Of a stretch of 64,000 bases of DNA, positions 55,408-64,000 are shown piece after piece. Within the stretch, counting starts at the first letter, position 1. Every line of letters starts with the position of its first letter. The translations under genes were made by a program, and so were the position numbers. Origin of the DNA: Conchocele bisecta (Eukaryota; Mollusca; Bivalvia; Lucinida; Thyasiridae); contig CM055273.1 in NCBI GenBank assembly GCA_029237695.1, forward strand, positions 63,663,968 through 63,727,967, given 5' to 3'. Under the pieces are notes generated by a model that did not search any database, was not told the DNA's origin, and was given only the letters and a program-made list of their open reading frames with translations.

Positions 55408-57090
55408 TTAAAGGTACATGCCCACTCAGTAGGCACAAACTGTTCTTTATAGGAATTAAATAAGTGTATAATTGTGTCGCTATTCCACCAGTTCTAAAAA
55501 TTACGAGTGCCCGCTATACAGATGTAATCATTTAGTAATATTTATTTTACTGATAGTGACGCGTGGTGGTATAGCAGGCTATTTTCATCACAGGTGGAAG
55601 ACTCGGACCTATGACACCAAAAAAATGCCTATTAAAAAAAATCCCATTACCCCACCCACTTGGTCTCGTACAGTACATAACGTTAATTCAAGGTGAGCAT
55701 AAATAGCGCTATTATAGAAAGAGCCCTCTTTTTTCCGGCTCGCACAAACACAATAAACATCGATTAAATGTATGAAATATGTCTCTGGCAATCGATGAAG
55801 GTATTAGGTGTGTGAATATACTCACTTCAAATCGCTGTTTCAAGTATTTATTGAGTTATTCGCGTTTTGATTACCCCATCCAAAGCGAAAGTTGCGTGTA
55901 CGAAAGAATCTCACACAGAATCGGAGGCCGTCCGGCTGGATTATTGGTCATATTTGGCCGATAGCTGATCGCCAGCTCAAACTAAAGTCATGCACCATGA
56001 TCATATACATTAGAGACTCCAACCATACAAAGTTCGTCCAATTGTGATCGTTCGCCGATCTAAAAAACACTTTTTTCTAATTTTATTGACTTTCTTTCAT
56101 GATTCGCGTACTATCAGATTATGTCTTCCGGAAACCCTGAAAAGGGAAAGTCCTCGCGTCTATTTTTAGGTTTAACCAATCAGAGATGTTCTTACATAGA
56201 TGCTTCGGTGGTTGTATTATGGAAGATAGTGCATTGACCCAGTTCCAGATAATGAACGAAATTATAGAAAAAAGTGTTTTTTAGATCGCGGCGAACGATC
56301 ACAATTGGACGAACTTTGTATGGTTGGAGTCTCTAATGTATATGATCATGGTGCACGACTTTAGTTTGAGCTGGCGATCAGCTATCGGCCAAATATGACC
56401 GATAATCCAGCCGGACGGCCTCCGATTCTGTGTGAGATTCTTTCGTACACGCAACTTTCGCTTTGGATGGGGTAATCAAAACGCGAATAACTCAATAAAT
56501 ACTTGAAACAGCGATTTGAAGTGAGTATATTCACACACCTAATAACTTCATCGATTGCCAGAGACATATTTCATACATTTAATCGATGTTTATTGTGTTT
56601 GTGCGAGCCGGAAAAAAGAGGGCTCTTTCTATAATAGCGCTATTTATGCTCACCTTGAATTAACGTTATGTACTGTACGAGACCAAGTGGGTGGGGTAAT
56701 GGGATTTTTTTTAATAGGCATTTTGTTGGTGTCATAGGTCCGAGTCTTCCACCTGTGATTTTCATATGCAAATGAGGCACAATATTTTTTAAATTATTTA
56801 TAATAATTAAATGAGTAACCTGAAAAAAATTATTTTCGACAGATTATAAAGTATGAGCATTGCACATCAAAAAATAAATACAGAGAATAAATAGTGATGT
56901 CAGTTAATATTTTAAGGAAACACGGTTATTGCCCCTGACATCAGTGTGGAAATTCATGTTTGATATACGAAGTTCGTCTGGAAATGGTTAATGGCTGTTT
57001 ATTTTACCCTAACAATGTCATATCTAACGAATGAACGAAAAAAATATGCATCCATATATTATAACCTGGCACGTGGGCATGTACCTTTAA
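55408..57090. mobile_element. TTAA-flanked element C3, split by palindrome U1
   Basis: TTAAAGGTACATGCCCACTC to GTGGGCATGTACCTTTAA. Left part 55412-55588, right part 56758-57086, matching C2 once U1 and one copy of its duplicated target are removed. Confidence 0.85.
55589..56757. mobile_element. Giant palindromic element U1, about 490-bp arms, 8-bp target duplication
   Basis: CACAGGTGGAAGACTCGG at 55589 is inverted at CCGAGTCTTCCACCTGTG (ending 56757). Arms 55589 to about 56080 and about 56264-56757 match at roughly 98-99 percent around a unique loop of about 183 bp. ATTTTCAT flanks both sides (55581-55588, 56758-56765) and is single in C2-like sequence, so it is a true target duplication. 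Eight bases and a CA...TG end suggest hAT-type mobilisation. The 60-codon frames in the arms are mirror images. No transposase is present. Confidence 0.88.
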
Positions 57091-57680
57091 GTTATATGTA
57101 CACCAAGCTAGAACATTAGAAAGACAGTTTATCTCAACATTCTTTGGACATACCATTTTGCAGCTGAAAATGGCGAGGTCAAATTTAAGAAAAAACAAAA
57201 ACCATATTTAAACTTCTTGATAATCGGTGCATTCCAATTTGCTAATAGTAGGATCATTTTTCAGCTTACTGCAACAAACAAATGCCATCAAAGCTAATTA
57301 CGAAATGTAATATGGGAAATGATGCAGCCACAGTAAGAATACTAATTTAATTAATCAAGCTATATGTCAGCATGAATAATATGTAATGATAATATTTATC
57401 GAATGAAAACCTTTGCGTAACTACACAGACGTCATTTTAAATGTCACGTCATGCCGTTCAACCAATGAAACGTCAGCGAAAGTAGTTTGCAAATACAGAT
57501 TGACGCTGATACATTTTACAAGCGTCCATGCCTGATACAGCAGTCTGATATTGGTCACTGTATTGTATCAATGCACAGCTGGGTAGCTGACAAATTACCA
57601 TATCCTTGGCATGAACCTTCTCGATAGAAGAAAATTAAATGAAATATGTTTTCCATTCATTTCATTATTCAACAAGAAAC
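57091..57680. other. No recognised feature
   Basis: Unique-looking AT-rich sequence. One 64-codon minus-strand frame at 57004-57198 overlaps C3 and is not supported. Confidence 0.3.
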
Positions 57681-58560
57681 GAGGCAAAGCCACAAAGGCC
57701 AGGTTTTTTTCAAGCATAGACATTTGGATAACATAATTATACCCACTTTTTGTAGACTAGATGGCCGTGGCCTGCATGTCGCGCCTTGGGGCGAGGCATG
57801 GACATTAAACAAATAGATATAGTAGATGGAAAAACTTTAACCAAAAAACTTTAACCAGACACACGGACGTATGGACGACGATAATGCCAAAATGCCGACG
57901 ATATCACGCTTTCCGCAAGCGGGCACGACAATGATGATAAACACCCATGTGAAGTATCAAGGTAATGGGTGAAGCAGTTGCAGAGATATAGTACACAAAA
58001 AAACTTTAACAAAAAAATTCAAAGTAATTTGACCTTGACATTGGGCACAGGGGCCGCACGGTTGGGGGTAGAATGAAAATATGGATGATGATAAACACCC
58101 ATGTGAAGTTTCAAGGTAATGGGCGAAGCAGTTGCAGAGATATAGTTAACGAAAAACTTTTAACCAAAAAACTTTACCAGACGTACGTTAAAAAGTTAAC
58201 GTTGAAAATGGCTAAGTCAATTACGTAGAAATAATAGGTGAAGGTAAAAAAAATGGTCACATGTTGGATAGTTGTATGTGGTAGGCACCCCTTGGTTATG
58301 AAGCTGTGAAAGTTTGGTGGTCCTAGGTGGTACAGTACCAAAGAAATGGACTTAAACATGAAAACTTAACATTGTAAAAGCGAAAACTTAACATTGAAAA
58401 TGGCTAAGTCGACTGCGCGGAAAAAAATGGTCACATGTTGGATAGTGATATGTGGTGGGCACCCCTTGATTATGAAGCTGTGAAAGTTTGGTGGTCCTAG
58501 GTGGTACAGTAACAAAGAAATGGACTCAAACACGAAAACTTAACATTGATTGTGGACGAA
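57681..58560. repeat. Tandem-core element with two unit types
   Basis: Opens CAAAGCCACAAAGGCCAGG, then ATTATACCCACTTTTTGTAG. One unit (CACCCATGTGAAGT-TCAAGG + TAATGGGYGAAGCAGTTGC) occurs at 57943 and 58095. A second 175-bp unit (CACATGTTGGATAGT, GGTAGGCACCCCTTGRTTAT, TTTGGTGGTCCTAGGTGG) occurs at 58257 and 58432. Confidence 0.65.
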
Positions 58561-58680
58561 GGCTTTCGCCAATCCAATAGCCTGGATTTTTTTCTCAAAA
58601 AACCTGGCTAAAAATTGTCATTATTTCCAAAAAAAAGAAGAAGATGATTGTATTTGAGAAATCTTAACAGCACGGTTCAG

Positions 58681-59117
58681 ACTATTTATTTATCTAATTG
58701 TGTTTAACAGCCTGTCAACAACAAAGGTAATTTTAGGCTGAATTAACTCTTTGCATGCTGGGAAACTTGTGGGCTATAAATAGTTCAAAACTAGCGGACA
58801 AAAATTCATCATATTTTCTTGTATTTCTCCCCGTAAATATCATGAACATGTCTTGGAATTTCATTAGAATTGAGTCCTGAGGACTCAATTCTAATGAAAT
58901 TTCAAGACATATTTACAGAGAGAAATAAAACATATACTCCTAATTCGTTTGGCGGATATTTTCGCCGCCAGCATGCAAAGAGTTAACATGGTTGAATACA
59001 GTATTTCACCTGTACATATGGGGGGAAATCAAACTGAATATCGACAAAAAAAGTATATATTCAGCCCTGAAATTAGAATATCCTGGTCAGGTCATCACTA
59101 CACCAGAGTCACTTAGC
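58681..59117 (-). mobile_element. SINE, split by MITE I2
   Basis: AATTGTGTTTAACAGCCTGT and CAACAAAGGTAATTTTAGGC lie left of I2; GGGGGGAAATCAAACTGAAT and TATTCAGCCCTGAAATTAGA lie right, in the order of the 17280 retroposon. Confidence 0.65.
58743..58986. mobile_element. Hairpin MITE family I, copy 2 (nested in SINE)
   Basis: TTAACTCTTTGCATGCTGGG to CAGCATGCAAAGAGTTAA. Perfect apex TTAGAATTGAGTCCTGAGGA. The TTAA is duplicated on both sides. Confidence 0.88.
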
Positions 59118-59260
59118 CCCAGCCATTAAAGTAATACGATTAGTACTAATCCTACTACTTTTATAATGGGTATAACAGGATTCAACTGTCACAGACAAAA
59201 AAGCCAAAAACGTACCCCGAGGGCCAAACCAGGGTATCGTGATATCAGTAATGATGAACC

Positions 59261-59617
59261 AGAGCTCCAGATAAGCTTTGTGTCTAAAGCGTATCATACC
59301 CTCTGATTTCAAAATCATTGCGTATTTTACTTTTACAAATGGATTATTGATTTTCTTCATTACTAAATAGGGAACAAATGATAAGCAAAATATAACACAT
59401 TTAAACATTCACTTATTTGAGCTGCAAAAAAATTCTTTTTGCAGCTCATCTAAGTGAATTTTCAACTTTATTACAGTATTTTCACTACTCCATTTGAAAA
59501 TCAATGCGTATTTTAACATTGCTGTGCGTATTTTGTACTCACACTTTTGATAATCAATGTGGATTCAGCTAAAATAATTGCGTAAAATACGCCAATACGC
59601 ACCTTATCTGGAGCTCT
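59261..59617. mobile_element. Hairpin MITE family P, copy 2
   Basis: AGAGCTCCAGATAAGCTTTG to CACCTTATCTGGAGCTCT. Apex GAGCTGCAAAAAAATTC and GCAGCTCATCTAAGTG. Confidence 0.8.
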
Positions 59618-60182
59618 GGATGAACCCCATCATAAATTACCCTTCGCAGGCTCCCAACCAACCACCCATTTTAAAACTATTTACCACAACTGTCAACACA
59701 TACTTCCATGGGCAAAATAAGAACAGGAGTGCCAGATTTCACAATACACACACATCGAGACAGAAGCAGCCAATTACATGTACGTGACGGTTCGAGGTTA
59801 CATGAAGGTCAAATGGCATATGTTGGTTTCTGGTGTATACCATTAGATAGGGCTGCAACAATGCATTGATACTATCGGCGATCACAATAGTAATCTTGGC
59901 AATAGGACTATTTAAATATGATAGTAAACTTTCAATTGCAATACTATCAATAGTTGCAATAATTATTAAGAAATTTCTTCCTACATTCTGAACATATTTT
60001 TCATAAACACTGCATGCAGCAATTAACTGTGGTTCTGTGCATACTGAGTCCATATCAATTTTGTTTAGATATATTCTGTCTGTCTGAAAATATATAAAAG
60101 TATTTTCATTCTGCCAAAAGTGGTACTTTCGATACAAAATTAATATAAACATAACAATAGTATCGCAATAGTATACCTCCAA
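59618..60182. other. No supported gene; unstable AT repeat
   Basis: A 147-codon minus-strand frame (59739-60182) spans repetitive ATAGTATCGCAATAG-type sequence also seen at 60590-60602, so it is probably repeat-derived. No domain. Confidence 0.25.
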
Positions 60183-60586
60183 TAATCAGGCCCGTACGCA
60201 GGAATTATTTTATGGGGGTGCGTTATCGACGGCGCGAAGGGCTAAACATTGCTTTTGCACACCCACGGACAGACCTCGGCAGATTAACCCTTTCACCCCT
60301 AAGTAACTGGAATGAATTTTGATTTGTTAATTTTGCGACCAATCTAAATCATCACAAACTGATTTTCAGACCAGTCCATTTATGAACATGGGTGTTTTTG
60401 TTCTCAAAATTATGAAAATTAATTGCAAAAAGTGCAGATCCTGATGAGACGGCTCATTACGAGCCGGCTCATCTGGATCTACACTGTTTGCCAATACCAC
60501 TATGCAGGCCTGCAGTTAAGAGTGAAAGGGTTAAGGGGGGTGCGTATGCACCCGTCGCACCCCCTCTGCATACGGGCCTGATAATA
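60183..60586. mobile_element. Inverted-end element T, host of MITE S5
   Basis: ATCAGGCCCGTACGCAGG at the left and CTGCATACGGGCCTGAT at the right are inverted. GGGGGTGCGTTATCGACGGC and GGGGGGTGCGTATGCACCCG lie inside each end. Confidence 0.75.
60284..60534. mobile_element. MITE family S, copy 5 (complete, nested in T)
   Basis: TTAACCCTTTCACCCCTAAG to GAGTGAAAGGGTTAA. Apex GATGAGACGGCTCATTACGA / GCCGGCTCATC. The best-preserved S copy. Confidence 0.85.
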
Positions 60587-60825
60587 ATAGTATCGCAATA
60601 GCATTTTTCACAATCACAATATTATCAGAATTGTTATTTTGTTGCCATAGTCACTACTACCATTAGATGATTATTGTGTTGACGGTTGACAATTGTATGT
60701 GTGTATATATACAGGAATAGTGTAGCTAAGGAACACTTATGGATGGACAGACGGATGGACAGACAGACAGACCACACGTTTCATTTTTCAAGCAGGCAAA
60801 TGAAACCTTGAAGAAAATATAACAA

Positions 60826-61079
60826 TTAACCCTTAGACCGCTACTCACAACAATTGTCGTTTGCTGTTGCTTTTATATCTTAATTGCCTTAATTATCAAT
60901 TAAAACATGGTTTGACAGCACTTCAGAATCATTTCCAATGAAAAGGATTCTAAGTGCTGTCAAAGCATGTTGTAAATTATTGTAAAGTGCTGTCAAAGCA
61001 TGTTTTTGATGATAAAAATGGAAAATAGAAAATAAACAGCAGACGACAAAAAAAATTAAGATAGCGGTCTAAGGGTTAA
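60826..61079. mobile_element. MITE family A, copy 21
   Basis: TTAACCCTTAGACCGCTACT to AGCGGTCTAAGGGTTAA, full length. Confidence 0.85.
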
Positions 61080-61691
61080 ACAGATGAAGCAGACAATATG
61101 TCAAATACACCAAAACATTGAACTACAGAAATAGATGTACGGTACAAACAAACAGACAAACACATTACTTCTCAACAGACAGTTATTTCCTCAAATCCAT
61201 CTAGTAAAACTTTTATCCTAAATACCCTAAAGAAATCTTTACAAATTAACATCCTGCATTCTAAACCAACCCATTAGGCCTACTGGCAACAACTGATGCG
61301 GTACACCGGAAAATATACAAACCCAACATTTCTCTGTTCGGCCAGTAAACAGACTATGGTCTACACTGTCTATTATCATTACTTGGTCCATTCTTATGTA
61401 ATTCCAGAGAAAACATATTGCAAACAGTGTATAGACACTGATCAGACTGTAGTCTGATCAGTGTCTACACTCGTCGCAAACACAGTCGCGTGTTTTCCTA
61501 CACAACCACTCAATCCTCAAATAAATCGAGAATACCATAAAATGCTAAAAGCCTGTGTTCATTATGAAATGGTGCAATGAATTTATCTGGCTGTTATGAA
61601 TGATTGATTAGTGCTTAATTGGGGTGGTCTTGTGGCTGTATGTACATGACAGTCTCTGCCTGCACAAGCTTGTTTTTCTTGTCCTGCTTTT
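61080..61691. other. No gene; one hairpin
   Basis: A hairpin with apex AGACACTGATCAGACTGTAG at 61427-61473, flanked by GCAAACAGTGT/ACACTCGTCGCAAAC, resembles the hairpin at about 18903-18968. The rest is unrecognised. Confidence 0.4.
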
Positions 61692-62126
61692 TTAACCCTT
61701 ATGCAAAGAGGGCTGGCTGGCTTGCATCTGTTTCAATGAATAAAATGTGGTTTTGTGGACCATGATCATAAAGAACATTTGCAAACACTGTAGATCCAGT
61801 TGAGCCAGCATATAACGAGCCATCTCATGAGGATCTGCAGTTTTTGTCCGTATTTTTTATTTTTTTTTAGATATTTTAACCCTTACAATGCTGAATTAAA
61901 ATTTGTCGTCTGCTGTTTATTTTTTATTTTTCTCATCAAAAACATGGTTTGACAGCATTTTAGATGACAAACCATGTTTTTACTGAGAGAAGAGACAAAA
62001 TATGACACAGCAGCAGACGACTATTTTCAGTTCCCGGACTATTAAAAAATACCCCTTATATCTGATGGAATAGCCCAGAAATGAGCATGAATTATCAACA
62101 TCTGATATTTAGGAGTGAAAGGTTAA
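61692..62126. mobile_element. MITE family S, copy 6, split by MITE A22
   Basis: TTAACCCTTATGCAAAGAGG, GCAAACACTGTAGATCCAGT and GAGGATCTGCAGTTTTTGT lie left, and TTTAGGAGTGAAAGGTTAA closes at 62126. An A element at 61876 to about 62045 lies between. Confidence 0.65.
61876..62045. mobile_element. MITE family A, copy 22 (short, nested in S6)
   Basis: TTAACCCTTACAATGCTGAA and TTTGTCGTCTGCTGTTTA to AGCAGACGACTATTTTCAG. The apex is deleted and the right terminus eroded. Confidence 0.7.
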
Positions 62127-62215
62127 TGTCTCTGAAAATTCTAAGATGAGGTGTGACAATATGCTTGCTTTTCAGAACAACAAAACCTGTATTGCTCAGC
62201 TCAGCTGACCTGAAT

Positions 62216-62355
62216 CTAGATATAAACCTCATATTGGCTGGGCGTGTAATCTAGATATAAACCTCATATTGGCTGGGTGTGTAATCCAGATATAAACCTC
62301 ATATTGGCTGGGCGTGTAATCTAGATATAAACCTCATATTGGCTGGGCGTGTAAT
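62216..62355. repeat. 35-bp tandem repeat, exactly four units
   Basis: CTAGATATAAACCTCATATT + GGCTGGGCGTGTAAT four times with two substitutions in total seen (GGGTGTG; CCAGAT). Recently expanded. Confidence 0.92.
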
Positions 62356-62419
62356 CGGAGCCCACTAGCTATTTTGTCCCAATATCTGTAATCAACTCGA
62401 TATCTTGAATTTGATATTT

Positions 62420-62720
62420 AATATTTCACCAAAAGTTTAACTTGATTGTATTTAATCTATCTTCAATGTGCTCAATGTGTAAAAAAAACACCTTGGTTGC
62501 AGATATTTACACCAAGTGTCCTCAAAATCAGTCTGACAGTTGTTTTGGAAGAACATGCTTTATGTTTCAATGGTGGCCATCTTGGATTTAATAGTTACCT
62601 CTGCAAACAAACAAGGAAATGTCCCCTCAATAATAGATCATCCGTGTGAAGTTTGGCAACATCAGCCCAGCAGCTCATTAGAAGCCATTTGAAACTGTTG
62701 ACGACATTACAACCTTTTGA
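62420..62720. mobile_element. Element B fragment (B3), old
   Basis: ACCAAGTGTCCTCAAAATCA, GGTGGCCATCTTGGATTTAA and TGTGAAGTTTGGCAACATC align with a B unit at perhaps 70 percent identity. No ends. Confidence 0.5.
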
Positions 62721-62810
62721 CATTGATTTTTGGCAGACTCGTATTCATTACTTCATCAGTTTTGCAAAAAATGTGCATTAACTCGTAACATCTAACAAAT
62801 TACGATTATG

Positions 62811-62949
62811 TTTCTTATTTCTCTAATGAAATTACAAGACATGTTCATGATATTTATAGGGAGAACTAAAAGAAAATATAATGAATTGTCGTCAACTTTT
62901 TTTTTTAACTATTTGTAGCCCACAAATTTCCCAGCATGCAACGAGTTAA
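62811..62949. mobile_element. Family I right half (copy 3)
   Basis: CTAATGAAATTACAAGACAT to CAGCATGCAACGAGTTAA. It ends in the TTAA that starts copy 4. Confidence 0.7.
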
Positions 62950-63199
62950 CTCTTTGCATGCTAGCGGTGAAAATATCCGCCAAACGAATTAGGAGTATAT
63001 GTTTTATTTCTCTCTGTAAATATGTCTTGAAATTTCATTAGAATTGTGTCCTCCGGACACAATTCTAATGAAATTCCAAGACATAATGAAATTTCAAGAC
63101 ATATATTCATGACATTTATAAGGAGAAATAAAAGAAAATATAATGAATTGTCATCTACTATTTTTGAACCCACAAATTTCCCAGCATGCAAAGTGTTAA
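62946..63199. mobile_element. Hairpin MITE family I, copy 4
   Basis: TTAACTCTTTGCATGCTAGC to CAGCATGCAAAGTGTTAA, apex TTAGAATTGTGTCCTCCGGA, with a short duplicated AATTTCAAGACATA on the right arm. Confidence 0.85.
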
Positions 63200-63227
63200 A
63201 GGCACTGTGTCTGAGATGAGGTCTCGC

Positions 63228-63647
63228 ATACCATATTCATCCTATTATACGCACCTGCCCTATTATATGCGTCCCCGCTAATTTTCAGAATTTTACCAGA
63301 TCTGATTTCATCTTCAAGTTGTCTGGCCAAAATGTCACTCATTTCAGGCCGAAGTGTCGAGGGATGAAGTCTTATCGGTATGGTGATACATATCTGGGTC
63401 CCAGGTATTAGCCTGCAGTACATTTTATTGCAATTTTAGCAAATATTTTATTTCACAATGTGCAAATCGCCGCAAACGATTACCAGTCATACTGAGTACA
63501 CATTGATACCCGTGTGTAGTTTAAAAGGGTATGAATATTACTACACCGCAAGTATTGATTACCGGTAAGGTGTATGTGACGAGTTAGACCGATTCACATT
63601 TTGCATCGCGCCCCGGCGCGTATATTAGGATCAATACGGTATTCTCT
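63228..63647. mobile_element. Inverted-end element V with a short open frame
   Basis: TACCATATTCATCCTATTAT at the left pairs with ATATTAGGATCAATACGGTA at the right (about 22 of 26 over the TIR). A minus-strand frame (63196-63423) includes PEMSDILARQLEDEIRSGKI and looks coding-like, but its C-terminal part is the TIR itself. It may be a transposase scrap; no DDE motif is visible. Confidence 0.45.
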
Positions 63648-63937
63648 TTGTGGTTTATCACTTCATGCGTCACAAATGATTTATATCAACAAATCGCACC
63701 ATTTTGTTTATGAAATTCCAAAATGTTTCCATTATTTTCAAGTATATACTACCAGAAACTGATAAAACAGGGGACATAAAATTAATTTTCGAAATACACT
63801 TTAAAGCAATCATCTCCTCAAATCTCATGACCACTATGATCTGTAAAACTCAGATTGGACCTTGAGAGCCCAGTCCAATTTACCGAGTTAGCCCTCTTCT
63901 TCCACTGACCTTAAATTATTAAAGGACAAGTATTATA
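63648..63937. other. No recognised feature
   Basis: Unique-looking AT-rich sequence up to the palindrome copy at the window end. Confidence 0.3.
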
Positions 63938-64000
63938 CACAGGTGGAAGACTCGGACCTATGACACCAAATAAATGCCTATTAAAAAATCCCATTACCCC
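63938..64000. mobile_element. Palindromic element U2, cut by the window end
   Basis: CACAGGTGGAAGACTCGG through CCATTACCCC repeats the first 63 bases of U1 with two small differences. Only the left arm start is in view. Confidence 0.85.

Noticed and set aside
55779..56567. Two nearly identical 61-codon frames on opposite strands
   Set aside because: They are the two arms of palindrome U1 read outward-in. Identity comes from the inverted repeat, not from coding selection.
59739..60182. 147-codon minus-strand frame
   Set aside because: It overlaps ATAGTATCGCAATAG-type repeat sequence and shows no domain or splice signal.

Overview
This window looks like nuclear DNA from an invertebrate animal, most likely a bivalve mollusc. 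The evidence is an AT-rich background, no dense operon-like coding, no complete host gene, and a very high load of short non-autonomous repeats. These include hairpin MITEs with TTAA ends, tandem-core elements like the 'pearl' elements known from oysters, tRNA-derived SINE relics, and a tandem-unit element opening with a GAGGCCCAAATGGGCC-type hairpin that I recall as common in bivalves. The clade call is inference from repeat style. No coding gene confirms it.

The only large coding element is a decayed DIRS-type tyrosine-recombinase retrotransposon at 26446-31282. It has inverted terminal repeats of about 185 bp, an internal complementary region at 30870-30975 that copies both outer ends, a gag-like region broken into three frames, a reverse-transcriptase remnant (YLDD motif, with fingers and most of the palm deleted), an RNase H domain with a stop codon, a Dam-methylase-like domain, and a tyrosine recombinase whose Arg, HxxR and Tyr residues survive across a frameshift.

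Layout. 1-5 kb: SINE and tandem-core relics, a candidate minus-strand exon with an in-frame TGA (1622-1882), and a hairpin with two CRE motifs. 5-26 kb: dense MITEs (families labelled A, D, E, F, I, L, O, P, Q, S), a nested tandem-unit element B1 inside an A MITE, and a 167-bp tandem array inserted in an F element. 26-31 kb: the DIRS element. 31-43 kb: more MITEs, a triple nest (B2 inside C1 inside A), a long foldback, and a TA-flanked pogo/Tigger-like element. 43.6-45.7 kb: a 51-bp minisatellite. 48.8-51.3 kb: a 37-bp minisatellite full of indels that look like uncorrected read errors. 51-57 kb: two C elements, one carrying a 1,169-bp near-perfect palindrome with an 8-bp target duplication, plus two candidate exons. 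57-64 kb: further MITEs, a nested SINE, and the start of a second palindrome copy cut by the window edge.

The clearest system-level pattern is that hairpin MITEs with different terminal inverted repeats share the same internal boxes and hairpin apex. Families A, F and I share three boxes, and families E and S share another apex. They look like modular relatives rather than unrelated elements. Several TTAA-flanked elements also abut while sharing one TTAA, and at least eight nested insertions can be read directly, which gives a relative insertion history. A handful of possible host exons, mostly on the minus strand, are listed with low to moderate confidence. None is recognised as a named gene.
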